Assembly: GCA_963663775.1 (NCBI GenBank)
Contig: OY760624.1
Span: 1 to 64,000 of the forward strand
DNA from: G963663775 sp963663775
GTDB lineage: Bacteria; Bacillota; Clostridia; Oscillospirales; Butyricicoccaceae
Reading direction: 5' to 3'
DNA: 64,000 bases
Shown piece after piece: positions 54,793 through 63,131 of this stretch. Numbering within the stretch: the first letter of the stretch is position 1; each line of letters opens with the position of its first letter. A program made the position numbers and the translations under genes. The notes beneath the pieces were generated by a model, which saw only the letters and a program-made list of their open reading frames with translations, had not been told where the DNA came from and made no database searches.

Positions 54793-55770
54793 ATGAATAA
54801 ACAGATTACGTTGTCGGCGTTCACCGACGAATTGGCGCAGACCGCGACGAAGAAAAAAGAATTTCTTGCACAAATTGAGCGGATGATACCGTGGAGTGAA
54901 TGGATGGGGATGATTCAGCCGCACTATTATAAAGGAGAGCGCGGAAACAAGCCCTATGACCTTGAGCGCATGCTGCGGATTTATCTGGTGCAGAATTTAT
55001 ATAGCCTATCGGACATGTCAACCATGACAGAGGTGATTGACAGCCGTGCATTTTCAGAATTTTGCGGCGTGGATTCCAGCAATCAAGTGCCGGACGGAGA
55101 TACGATAGGTAGATTTCGAACGCTTCTGATGGAACATGATTTGCAGGAAAAGCTATTTGGGCAGGTGGTGCAGCTTCTGTCTGACAAGGGATTGATTCTC
55201 AAGAAGGGAACAATTGTAGACTCTACGATTATTGCAGCACCGTCATCCACTAAAAATCGAGATCGAAAGCGGGATCTTGATGCACATCAAGTAAAAAAAG
55301 GAAACGTCTGGCATTTTGGATACAAGGCGCATATTGGAGTTGACAAGGAAACAGGACTGACACATCATGTAGCGGTAACCAGCGCAAACGTTCACGATGT
55401 AACACAGGTGCCAAAGCTGCTCACGGGAGAGGAAACGCAGGTCTATGGTGACAGCGGCTATTTGGGTGCGGAGAAGCGCGAGGATGCCATTACCCACAAC
55501 AAACAAGGCAAGAAAATCAAATACAAAACCAACCGCAGGCCGTCTCAAAGCAAAAACCGTCCGACACGCTCTCGTGCGCAGATTAAACGCAGAGAGCATG
55601 AAAAGTCTTCTGTTCGGGCAAAAGTAGAACACGTTTTCGGCGTCATCAAAGGACTGTTTGGATATCGAAAGACGCGATACCGAGGGCTGCGAAAACAGCG
55701 TGCCAAACTGAATCTGCTGTTTGCATTGGCGAACCTGTATCTGGCTGACAAGCGAGGCTTGCTGGCTTAA
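54793..55770 (+). CDS. IS5-family transposase (copy 3)
   Basis: A 325-residue DDE transposase, complete, near-identical to copies 1 and 2, with a few private changes (for example HHVAVTSANVH for HHVEVTSANVH). Confidence 0.95.
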   Translation: MNKQITLSAFTDELAQTATKKKEFLAQIERMIPWSEWMGMIQPHYYKGERGNKPYDLERMLRIYLVQNLYSLSDMSTMTEVIDSRAFSEFCGVDSSNQVPDGDTIGRFRTLLMEHDLQEKLFGQVVQLLSDKGLILKKGTIVDSTIIAAPSSTKNRDRKRDLDAHQVKKGNVWHFGYKAHIGVDKETGLTHHVAVTSANVHDVTQVPKLLTGEETQVYGDSGYLGAEKREDAITHNKQGKKIKYKTNRRPSQSKNRPTRSRAQIKRREHEKSSVRAKVEHVFGVIKGLFGYRKTRYRGLRKQRAKLNLLFALANLYLADKRGLLA

Positions 55771-55820
55771 TTTGGGTTGCCCGTGCGGCAGAAAATCAAA
55801 ACAGATATTCTGTTTTGTGA

Positions 55821-57297
55821 GGGTGTATCCCAGAATCTGTGTAAACTCAAAAAACGGTATAAAACAGGGGCAAATAATTTACGGGGCGGAAGTCTGGAAA
55901 ACAGGCTTCCACCTCCAACGCATTTTAACGAAAAATGGGCAGGGTGTCAAGGGCAGCGGTCAAAACTGCCCCTCCACTAGGACAGATCAGCCCGGCAGCC
56001 TGTCCGCAAAGAAAATCTCCAATTGAGAGTGGATGACGCCCCAGTCTCTGCGGCGGCCAGTCCATTTTTTAGTGATATCAATCATCGCCAGATACAGCAT
56101 TTTCAGCAGGCTGTCATCGGTCGGAAAGACCGACTTGGATTTGGTCACTTTTCGCAGCTGGCGATTGAAATTTTCGATGGCATTGGTGGTATAAATCAGC
56201 GTTCGAACCTCCTGCGGGTACCTGAAATAGGTCGATAGCGTTGCCCAGTTTGCCCGCCAGGAGAGCGCGATTTTCGGGTATTTGCTGCCCCATTTCTCAT
56301 CGAAGCTGTCGAGCAGATACAGCGCCGTCGGCTCATCAACGGCCGCATAGACCTTCTTTAGATCAGCCATCAGTGCCTTAATATCTTTGTACGAAACGAA
56401 TTTGGTGCTGTTACGGATTTGATGAATGACGCACTGTTGAATCTCTGTCTGTGGAAAAACTGCTTCAATCGCATTGTTGAACCCAGTTAAACCATCCACG
56501 CAGGCGATGAGAATATCCTCTACACCACGATTTTTGAGACCATTGAGGATGCCAAGCCAGAACTTTGCGCTCTCGTTTTCGCCGACCCACATACCAAGGA
56601 CATCTCGAATGCCATCCATTTTGATGCCGATAGCGATATAGACTGCTTTCTTCACGATCTGACCTTCGCTGCGGACGTGGAAGTGAATCGCATCCATGAA
56701 CACTACGGCATAGACCTCCTCTAGGGGGCGCATCTGCCATTCCTTGACCACGGGCAGGATTTTATCCGTCACACGGCTGATGGTGCTGTCCGATACCTCC
56801 AGACCGTAGATTTCTCGAATATGCTCCTCGATGTCGCTAGTGGTCATTCCTTTGGCGTACATTGACAGAATCTTTTCCTCGATATCTCCGCTTAAGGTAG
56901 TCTGGTTTTTCTTGACGATCTGCGGCTCAAATTCGCCCTTTCGGTCTCGGGGAACGCTGATCTCCATGTCGCCCAGGCTGCTTTTTAGGGTTTTCTCGCT
57001 GTAGCCGTTGCGGCTGTTGTCCGTTTCCTTGCTGCGATAATCGTACCTGCTATAGCCCAGTTCCTCGTCCAGCTCACCCTCCAAGCCGTTCTCCAGAACC
57101 GTGCTCACCATTTCTTTGAATAGCTCCTGTACGCCTGCTACATCGTTGATTCCTGCATCCTGCAGCAGCTCCAATAATTTTTTCCGCTGCTCCCGTCGTT
57201 CTGGGGTGATCTTTCTTCTTGCCATAATTTAAACCTCCTAGATGGTGCTCCTATTTTACACCATCTTGAAGGTTTACACAAAATTCGGGATAGACTC
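55821..57297 (-). mobile_element. IS256-family insertion sequence, copy 3
   Basis: A 1477-bp element with exact 8-base target duplication ttttgtga at 55813-55820 and 57298-57305, inserted in the 3' untranslated part of IS5-type copy 3. Confidence 0.95.
55987..57225 (-). CDS. IS256-family (Mutator) transposase (copy 3)
   Basis: A 412-residue transposase with protein sequence identical to copies 1 and 2; all catalytic regions are present. Confidence 0.97.
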   Translation of the reverse strand: MARRKITPERREQRKKLLELLQDAGINDVAGVQELFKEMVSTVLENGLEGELDEELGYSRYDYRSKETDNSRNGYSEKTLKSSLGDMEISVPRDRKGEFEPQIVKKNQTTLSGDIEEKILSMYAKGMTTSDIEEHIREIYGLEVSDSTISRVTDKILPVVKEWQMRPLEEVYAVVFMDAIHFHVRSEGQIVKKAVYIAIGIKMDGIRDVLGMWVGENESAKFWLGILNGLKNRGVEDILIACVDGLTGFNNAIEAVFPQTEIQQCVIHQIRNSTKFVSYKDIKALMADLKKVYAAVDEPTALYLLDSFDEKWGSKYPKIALSWRANWATLSTYFRYPQEVRTLIYTTNAIENFNRQLRKVTKSKSVFPTDDSLLKMLYLAMIDITKKWTGRRRDWGVIHSQLEIFFADRLPG

Positions 57298-57353
57298 TTT
57301 TGTGATGCCCCATGGTGCTCTTGCTGTTTTTACTCTAATTGTACGGTGTTGCC

Positions 57354-57672
57354 CTAATTTCTGTTCAATCAGAACAATAGGATCTTTACAGATCTGTTTT
57401 ACGTCCTCCAGCAGTTCCAGAACATAGCCTGCATAATCCTCTGCACACTGTTCCATTTCTGCATCGTAATAAGTAAGGCTGTCTGTGGGGTCTTTGGTTT
57501 TTATGCCTAATGCCTTTTCCAATTTGTACTGACAAATGCTGTGGGCATCCGTGCCTTGCTGTGCATATTCGCTGCCCTTGTCCTCATAGCTTTCACTAAG
57601 CCTTGCCGAGGGAGGGCATTTCAGCCACCTGTGACTGGAGGATGCAGAAAGCAATGCGTGTTTGTGGCTCAT
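57354..57672 (-). pseudogene. DUF2800 phage protein, C-terminally truncated by IS
   Basis: The start ALLSASSSHRWLKCPPSARL and EGTDAH-type segment (here QQGTDAHSICQYKLEKAL) match DUF2800, a RecB-like nuclease-fold protein of Firmicute phages. The real sequence stops after VLIEQKL where the IS5-type end begins; the nuclease core is missing. The reading runs on into the IS. Confidence 0.85.
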
Positions 57673-58022
57673 CCAATCGCCTCCGCATCCGCAAGCAGTG
57701 CCGGATATTCTGCCGGGTCAATCTCAGACAACTTGTCTGCACCATGCTTATTTAAAAGAGCTTTAACCTCCGCCGTATAACCGTTACGGGATTTCTCAGC
57801 AAGAACTGCACGAACATCCGTAAGTGATAAGATTTTCTCCTGTTTTGGAGTTTCCTTTGGCTTTTCTTCCTTCTTAGCAGCAGTCTTTTTTATAGTCTGC
57901 TTTTCCGTATGTTCCTCTGGTGCAGAAAACAAATCTGCCAGTGATTCTGAAATACCAATAAGAATTTCGCCACAGTGTTTCAGTTCTGCAATTTCTGCAG
58001 CCAGTTCGCTCATCTTACTCAT
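57669..58022 (-). CDS. Small phage/ICE protein, unknown
   Basis: 117 residues: N-terminal helix, Lys/Glu/Pro-rich linker (about 40-70), and a C-terminal helical domain with LTDVRAVLAEKSRNGYTAEV and LLNKHGADKLSEI. Overlaps both neighbours by four bases (ATGA). Found next to DUF2800 in phage replication modules; role unknown. Confidence 0.75.
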   Translation of the reverse strand: MSKMSELAAEIAELKHCGEILIGISESLADLFSAPEEHTEKQTIKKTAAKKEEKPKETPKQEKILSLTDVRAVLAEKSRNGYTAEVKALLNKHGADKLSEIDPAEYPALLADAEAIG

Positions 58023-58225
58023 GAAACGTTGCCTCCTTCTTTGACTTCTTTTACATCCACGGATGCAACCGACTGTCCCGGTGCAAGAAGATATACCTGG
58101 GTGAAATCTCCAAAAAGAAACTTCACAATTCTCGAAGGCAATCTCATATCTGCACCTCTTAAAACAGTGGCTTTCTTTCCGCTTGGATCAGTGACATTAA
58201 TAATAATTTTGTGTTTCAATGCCAT
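58019..58225 (-). CDS. Small phage/ICE protein, paralogue of 49241-49453
   Basis: 68 residues with the same pattern as its module A counterpart (KIIINVTDPSGKKATVL, FLFGDFTQVYLLAPGQSV). Predicted beta-rich. Function unknown. Confidence 0.75.
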   Translation of the reverse strand: MALKHKIIINVTDPSGKKATVLRGADMRLPSRIVKFLFGDFTQVYLLAPGQSVASVDVKEVKEGGNVS

Positions 58226-58312
58226 ATCGCCACCTCGCTTTCTGTAAGGTCATCTCCCTTACAAGTCACAGTCAAAGGAAACAGTCGGTTTATTAGCCCC
58301 TTGGAAATATTT

Positions 58313-58876
58313 TTAGAAATTCTTTTTTATAATTTCTAAAATACGTTTTTTATGGTTGTAAACAGTTGGTACGCTCATGCCAAGAATCTCAGCAGTTTCT
58401 GTTAATGAACATTCTTCTATAAAGAGAAGCTTGTAAACTTCCTGCTGTCGGGCAGTCATGGTATCTATAATTTCATGTAAATGCTCTACTTCTGGCGATA
58501 CATCATCTCCAAATGAAAATGATGTATCTTCTAAGAACTTCAGCTTATCCGATGAATCGTCATCAGAATCTGCGTAGTAATCAATTGAAAGGTGCCAGTT
58601 TTTTACTGGCTCATCCCCAGCAGTTTCGTCATTTGCATCCTTTTTCTTTTTCCACTTGGCTTTAGCTACTTTTTCAGTATCAGTCATAGGTGGTCTGCAA
58701 TTTTTGATGTTGTTGTAAACTTCCGCATCATCTGCCGCATGAAGGGACTTAATATCAGCCTCAGTTACTCCGTTTTCTCCCGGCTTTAATTCCATAATCT
58801 GTTTATGACCTTCACTGTCCTGGTAGCTGTACTTATAGGTGTTCCTCTGGTTTAATGGTGTTTTACGAAATTTCAT
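58313..58876 (-). CDS. Sigma-70 region 4-like phage regulator (module B)
   Basis: 187 residues. A charged N-terminal part is followed by a C-terminal sigma region 4-type HTH: MTARQQEVYKLLFIEECSLT then ETAEILGMSVPTVYNHKKRI. Equivalent to the gene at 49552-50169. ATG 58876 follows aggaggcaaatt. Probably directs transcription of the element. Confidence 0.8.
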   Translation of the reverse strand: MKFRKTPLNQRNTYKYSYQDSEGHKQIMELKPGENGVTEADIKSLHAADDAEVYNNIKNCRPPMTDTEKVAKAKWKKKKDANDETAGDEPVKNWHLSIDYYADSDDDSSDKLKFLEDTSFSFGDDVSPEVEHLHEIIDTMTARQQEVYKLLFIEECSLTETAEILGMSVPTVYNHKKRILEIIKKNF

Positions 58877-58940
58877 AATTTGCCTCCTAAAATTTTCAAA
58901 ATTTATAGGAGCCAAATATGATTGCTACATATAAAAAGAA

Positions 58941-59026
58941 GCCGAATGTACAAAACGCAAATAGCCGGATGTCTACAAAACTTGCGTTTCGTAAATCATC
59001 CGGCTATTTGATAGCTCACATTCGGC
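58941..59026 (-). promoter_or_regulatory. Nested hairpin with alternative pairing ahead of sigma-like gene, module B
   Basis: Outer stem of 9 bases (58941-58949 with 59018-59026) and perfect inner stem of 14 bases (58958-58971 with 58997-59010). A competing pairing exists: aaacgcaa at 58953-58960 with ttgcgttt at 58982-58989. It lies between a small gene and the sigma-like gene on the same strand, as an attenuator or structured RNA would. Confidence 0.5.
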
Positions 59027-59060
59027 TCCGTTGCTCGGTATGTTCAATATTTAATTATGC

Positions 59061-59207
59061 CTATTTCTTTTTAGGCGCTGGCTTAGCTTGTGACAACGCA
59101 CTTGCTGCTACTGATTTGCTTTTTGCACTGGTTCTTCCATCACGCAGAATTGATGAGGCTTTGCTTGCCACTGCTTTTGATGTTTGCTTATTATTAGTTT
59201 TAGCCAT
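59061..59207 (-). CDS. Small basic phage/ICE protein, paralogue of 50459-50596
   Basis: 48 residues: KAVASKASSILRDGRTSAKS then KSVAASALSQAKPAPKKK, Ala/Ser/Lys-rich. ATG 59207 follows gaggtgagcaac. Same order relative to the sigma-like gene as in module A. Function unknown. Confidence 0.75.
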   Translation of the reverse strand: MAKTNNKQTSKAVASKASSILRDGRTSAKSKSVAASALSQAKPAPKKK

Positions 59208-59237
59208 GTTGCTCACCTCCTCTCGATTGCAATACTT

Positions 59238-59393
59238 TTACGATACTCTCATCACCGAAGATGCATCGCACTTAACTTTAACTAATCTCCCACAATGGGG
59301 ACATTTTAGTTCTATAACTACCTTTTCCTTTGGTAGTTCTGAGATGTCAAATGCTCTTCGTCCACAACTAGAGCATTTCATTCTTTTTGGCAT
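59238..59393 (-). CDS. Com-like zinc-ribbon protein
   Basis: 51 residues with two Cys pairs: MKCSSCGRRAFD and LKCPHCGRLV, the zinc-ribbon layout of phage Mu Com-like translational regulators. ATG 59393 follows ggaggttttgcct. First gene of module B; could act on RNA, as Com does. Confidence 0.75.
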   Translation of the reverse strand: MPKRMKCSSCGRRAFDISELPKEKVVIELKCPHCGRLVKVKCDASSVMRVS

Positions 59394-59423
59394 AGGCAAA
59401 ACCTCCTTCGTTATATATTTATT

Positions 59424-59438
59424 AAGCTTGTTCGCTTA
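59424..59438. promoter_or_regulatory. Candidate repressor operator (module B side)
   Basis: AAGCTTGTTCGCTTA matches the sequence at 60617-60631 in 14 of 15 positions. It sits upstream of the Com-like gene, where an ImmR-type repressor would silence the element. Confidence 0.5.
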
Positions 59439-59464
59439 TTTACTACACTATAAGTATAAAAAAT

Positions 59465-59493
59465 TGGGAATATACATTAACTGCACATTCCCA
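59465..59493 (-). terminator. Terminator after ImmA-type gene
   Basis: A 7-base stem (59465-59471 with 59487-59493) followed on the minus strand by attttttat. Confidence 0.6.
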
Positions 59494-59496
59494 GTG

Positions 59497-60219
59497 CTAA
59501 ATACAAAAATATTCATCAATTGTCAACTGTTGTGTTGATAACAAATTAAGTGATTGAAGTCTATATTTCATAGGCATATAGTTTACGCAGAAAAGTTCTG
59601 CCATTTCTGAAATAATACATTCAACGCTTAAGGTTATTTTAATTGGCTTATCTGGAATTTTTGTAATTTTCATTTTTTCCAAAAACAGTTTTTTAATTGC
59701 TTCTTCAGGCATTAAGAATGCTGCTGCACAATAGTTAGCTTGATATTCAATAATCTCAATTGCAGACATAAATCTCTTTTTACCTGTTTCAGCACGAAAT
59801 GCTTTCTTTTCACAAAAATGCTGATAATTCGCTTCTTTATTTCTAAAACATTTTGCGTGTAATATATGATGAAAACATTCATGTATAACCGTAAAATTCT
59901 CCCTGGTTCTATCATTCCCGTCAGAAAGTGTCTGATCAATAAGAATTGTTCCTGCATAAACTGGTATTTTTTGAGGGATCATTCCTTCTTCATAATATGG
60001 CTTAGGCCATACCCACCAATACCCATCCTTGTAAACAGTCATACCAAGATATATTTGTGTAGGCGATAAATATACCCAATCGGGAGTGCAGCCTATAAAG
60101 TCAACAACGTCATACACATCAATAGGTTTAGGATAAAGTAGCCGATCTTTATCAAATGCAATATTGAGTTCATTTGCTTTTTGCTCAAGCTGCTTTTGAG
60201 AATACTCATAATAACGCAT
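59497..60219 (-). CDS. ImmA/IrrE-family metallopeptidase (antirepressor)
   Basis: 240 residues. Zinc-protease motif in VIHECFHHILHAKC (HExxH), with the distal acidic region in IEYQANYCAAAFLMP. In ICEBs1 and relatives ImmA cleaves the ImmR repressor after DNA damage or quorum signals. Starts within the stop of the repressor gene, so the pair is coupled. Confidence 0.92.
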   Translation of the reverse strand: MRYYEYSQKQLEQKANELNIAFDKDRLLYPKPIDVYDVVDFIGCTPDWVYLSPTQIYLGMTVYKDGYWWVWPKPYYEEGMIPQKIPVYAGTILIDQTLSDGNDRTRENFTVIHECFHHILHAKCFRNKEANYQHFCEKKAFRAETGKKRFMSAIEIIEYQANYCAAAFLMPEEAIKKLFLEKMKITKIPDKPIKITLSVECIISEMAELFCVNYMPMKYRLQSLNLLSTQQLTIDEYFCI

Positions 60220-60596
60220 TAATTATCCTCACCTTTTTCTGCCTCTAACATCTCAATTACTTTAAGCCATACTTCATCGCTTGCATCAATATCACGAGCT
60301 AATCGTAATGCAACACGTGAATTTTTTGTTTCCATAATATACTCTGGCAAATCTGGTGACACAGTATTGTCTTTTGCCAAGGCAGCTAAATCAAACATTT
60401 CCTCAGTTTCTTCTTTTGATAAAGAAAGTGCAGTTGCGATCATAAAAATTTTTTCTTTATCTGGGGGATACCTTCTTCCTTTTTCTATATCGCTCATATA
60501 AGCAGGAACAATACCAAGTATTTCAGCAAGTTTTCTCAGATTCACTCCTTTCTCCAGTCTCTTAGCTTTAACATATTCTCCAAATTTTGTATCCAT
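60219..60596 (-). CDS. ImmR-like XRE-family repressor
   Basis: 125 residues. N-terminal HTH (VNLRKLAEILGIVPAYMSDI, residues about 19-38), C-terminal helical region likely for dimerisation and cleavage by the adjacent protease. Transcribed from a consensus promoter (60652-60680) with an operator candidate between promoter and gene, consistent with autoregulation. Confidence 0.9.
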   Translation of the reverse strand: MDTKFGEYVKAKRLEKGVNLRKLAEILGIVPAYMSDIEKGRRYPPDKEKIFMIATALSLSKEETEEMFDLAALAKDNTVSPDLPEYIMETKNSRVALRLARDIDASDEVWLKVIEMLEAEKGEDN

Positions 60597-60616
60597 AGTT
60601 AACCTCCTTAAGAAAC

Positions 60617-60631
60617 AAGCTTGTTCGCTAA
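60617..60631. promoter_or_regulatory. Candidate repressor operator (autoregulatory side)
   Basis: AAGCTTGTTCGCTAA, centred in a near-palindrome (acaagcttgt plus flanks), in the 5' leader of the repressor gene. Shared with 59424-59438. Confidence 0.5.
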
Positions 60632-60651
60632 TAAGCTAATTTCTAAAATAT

Positions 60652-60680
60652 ATTATATACTGCTGTTTTCACTTTGTCAA
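60652..60680 (-). promoter_or_regulatory. Consensus sigma-A promoter of repressor/protease operon
   Basis: On the minus strand TTGACA and TATAAT are both perfect and separated by 17 bases. Confidence 0.85.
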
Positions 60681-60760
60681 GTACTACAAAATAAATAACA
60701 CTAATTTACCAGAACGTATTTTGTAATGCGTAAATAATATTTGCATATTCGCATCAAAAG

Positions 60761-60789
60761 TTGACATTTTCGCATTTTTGTGTTACTAT
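60761..60789 (+). promoter_or_regulatory. Promoter of HTH-hsdM-hsdS operon
   Basis: TTGACA, 17 bases, TACTAT. The motif ttcgcat occurs on both sides of the -35 box (about 60748 and 60768), a possible binding array for the HTH protein encoded next. Confidence 0.65.
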
Positions 60790-60831
60790 TTAATATGGAT
60801 AATTGCGTTTAATAAGAAATGAGGTGCATTC

Positions 60832-61065
60832 ATGGATATAAGTTATAAAAAACTTTGGAAAATGCTAATTGATAAAAACATGAAGAAAAAAGATCTTCGA
60901 AATGCTACTGGAATAAGCACTACAACTCTAGCTAAATTAGGTAAGGATGAAAACGTCAGCACCGAAATTCTGGCTAAAATCTGCAAAGCCTTAGAGTGCG
61001 ATATAGGTGACATTATGGAAATGGTTAATCAACCTGATTCTATCAATGGTCCAAAAAATAATTAG
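60832..61065 (+). CDS. XRE-type HTH regulator of type I RM operon
   Basis: 77 residues with a Cro/CI-type HTH (KKDLRNATGISTTTLAKLGK). Related to 53817-54020. It lies 20 bases before hsdM in the same operon; small controllers of this kind time expression of restriction-modification genes. Confidence 0.88.
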   Translation: MDISYKKLWKMLIDKNMKKKDLRNATGISTTTLAKLGKDENVSTEILAKICKALECDIGDIMEMVNQPDSINGPKNN

Positions 61066-61085
61066 AACGAGGAGAATTAACTATT

Positions 61086-63131
61086 ATGAACCAAGCAACT
61101 TATAATTCCTTAAAATCATTTATTTGGGGCATCGCTAATGACTGCCTTGTAGATGTATATGATGTAGGTGACTATAGAAAAATTATTTTACCTATGTTGG
61201 TTATACGCCGTTTTGATGCAGTGTTAGAGCCAACGCATAAAGCCGTTATTGAAATGAAGAAAAAACTTGAAAAAAGTAGCAAGACGGTTGACCTTGATCC
61301 TGCACTTTGTACTGTAGCCGGACAGGCTTTTGTGAATAAATGCGAATTTACTTTAACTGATCTTAAATCCAGAACAAATCAACAACAATTAAAAAGAGAT
61401 TTCACAGAGTATTTAGATGGGTTTTCTCAAAATGTACAGGAAATAATTACAAAATTTCATATTAGAAACGAAATTGATCGCCTTTCAGAACAAGACCGAC
61501 TAGGTCTTTTAATAGAGAAATTTGTTGATCCACGCTACAACTTCAGCAATAAAGAAGTGAATGGCATAGAGGGTTTAGATAACCACACAATGGGAACTCT
61601 TTTTGAAGAAGTAATCCGTATGTTTAATGAAGAAACCAACATTACAGATGCGGGACGCCATTTCACACCTCGTGATATTGTTGAACTCATGGCAGACCTT
61701 GCATTTTTACCTGTTCACGAAAAAATACAAAGCACAACATACCGCATATATGATGGGGCCTGTGGAACTGGTGGTATGCTCACCGTTGGAGAAGAACACA
61801 TCAAAACACTTGCAACTAGACGTGGTAAGAATGTGTCTATAAAACTATTTGGTCAGGAAAACGCTGATGAAACATACGCTATTGCCCGTGCTGATATGTT
61901 GGTAAAAGGTGAAGGAAAGCAAGCCGATAATGTATTCTTTGGCTCAACAATTTCTAACGATGGTTTTCCTCGTGAGGAATTTGACTTTATGCTTTCAAAC
62001 CCTCCATTCGGAACCCCATGGAAATCTGACCTTAAGGCTTGGGGCGATATCAAAAAAGATGATATTACTGACCCTAGATTTATTATCGACTATGATGGTA
62101 ATTCTGAGTATTCATTATTGCCCGATATCGGTGACCCACAAATGCTATTTCTTGCAAACAATATCAGTAAAATGAAAACAAGCACAGATTTGGGTAGCCG
62201 AATTGTTGAGGTGCATAATAGCTCATCACTATTTAAGGGCGATGCTGGAAGTGGCCCAAGTAATCTACGTCGCTATATTATTGAACAGGACTTGCTTGAG
62301 GCAGTAGTTGCGTTGCCCGAAAATATGTTTTATAACACAGGAATTGGTACATTTCTTTGGATACTTACAAATAAAAAAGATGTAATTCGCAAAGGAAAAA
62401 TACAGCTGATTGATGCTACAAGTATAAAATCATCCATCCGTAAAAATCTTGGAGATAAAAACTGTGAGCTTACGTTAGATAACCGTAAAGAAATACTTGA
62501 TCTATACTTTGCATATACAGACGCCGATGAAAATTATAGCAAGGTTTTTGATAATGAAGAGTTTGGTTATTATTCTGTAGATATCCTTAGACCATTACGC
62601 TTACGTGTTGATCTGTCCACAGAAAATTTCGACTTATTAAAAACAGAAAAAGATGATGCCCTATATAATTTGATGTGTGCAATACAACACGATTTAGGAA
62701 CTGATAGCATATTAGATTACAATCTATTCTTTAAAAAGGTTAATGCCCTTGCAGCAAAGAAGAACGTTAAATTAACCGCAAAGCGTAATAAAGCAATACG
62801 TTCGTACTTTACCACCGTTGACGAAACTGCCGAAATTGTACTTGATAAAGATGGTAACCCTGAGTCTGATAAAAATTTAAAGGACACAGAACAAATCCCG
62901 CTGACCTATGAAGGTGGCGTTGATGCGTTTTTTGAAAAAGAAGTTTTGCCATATGTCCCGGATGCTTGGGTGGATAAAGATTCTGTTATTATTGGGTATG
63001 AACTTAGCTTTACAAAGTATTTTTACAAACCTGTTGAACTTAGAGATGCAAAAGATATTATTGCCGACATCACTGCCATAGAAAGCGATACCGATGGACT
63101 ACTTGCCTCTATAATCGGAGGTGTACTTTGA
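61086..63131 (+). CDS. hsdM: Type I restriction-modification DNA methyltransferase subunit HsdM
   Basis: 681 residues. N-terminal HsdM_N helical domain; N6-adenine methyltransferase motif I YDGACGTGGML and motif IV FMLSNPPFGTPW (NPPF). GRHFTPRDIVELM precedes the SAM site, as usual. Methylates adenine in the bipartite target chosen by HsdS. ATG 61086 follows aggagaatt. Overlaps hsdS by one base (TGATG). Confidence 0.95.
   Translation: MNQATYNSLKSFIWGIANDCLVDVYDVGDYRKIILPMLVIRRFDAVLEPTHKAVIEMKKKLEKSSKTVDLDPALCTVAGQAFVNKCEFTLTDLKSRTNQQQLKRDFTEYLDGFSQNVQEIITKFHIRNEIDRLSEQDRLGLLIEKFVDPRYNFSNKEVNGIEGLDNHTMGTLFEEVIRMFNEETNITDAGRHFTPRDIVELMADLAFLPVHEKIQSTTYRIYDGACGTGGMLTVGEEHIKTLATRRGKNVSIKLFGQENADETYAIARADMLVKGEGKQADNVFFGSTISNDGFPREEFDFMLSNPPFGTPWKSDLKAWGDIKKDDITDPRFIIDYDGNSEYSLLPDIGDPQMLFLANNISKMKTSTDLGSRIVEVHNSSSLFKGDAGSGPSNLRRYIIEQDLLEAVVALPENMFYNTGIGTFLWILTNKKDVIRKGKIQLIDATSIKSSIRKNLGDKNCELTLDNRKEILDLYFAYTDADENYSKVFDNEEFGYYSVDILRPLRLRVDLSTENFDLLKTEKDDALYNLMCAIQHDLGTDSILDYNLFFKKVNALAAKKNVKLTAKRNKAIRSYFTTVDETAEIVLDKDGNPESDKNLKDTEQIPLTYEGGVDAFFEKEVLPYVPDAWVDKDSVIIGYELSFTKYFYKPVELRDAKDIIADITAIESDTDGLLASIIGGVL

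Larger units (their letters stand above)
54740..57353 (+). mobile_element. IS5-family insertion sequence, copy 3, interrupted by IS256-type copy 3
   Basis: Subtracting the 1477-bp insert and one 8-base duplication leaves 1129 bp, exactly the size of copy 2. Ends are ggcaacaccg at 54740 and cggtgttgcc ending at 57353, with CTAG to the left and CTAA to the right. The two flanks belong to different genes on opposite strands. Confidence 0.92.

Noticed and set aside
54740..57353. IS5-type flanks (CTAG/CTAA) as proof of a simple insertion
   Set aside because: The element appears to prefer CTAR-like targets, so three matching bases do not show that the flanks were once contiguous; the flanks are unrelated genes on opposite strands.
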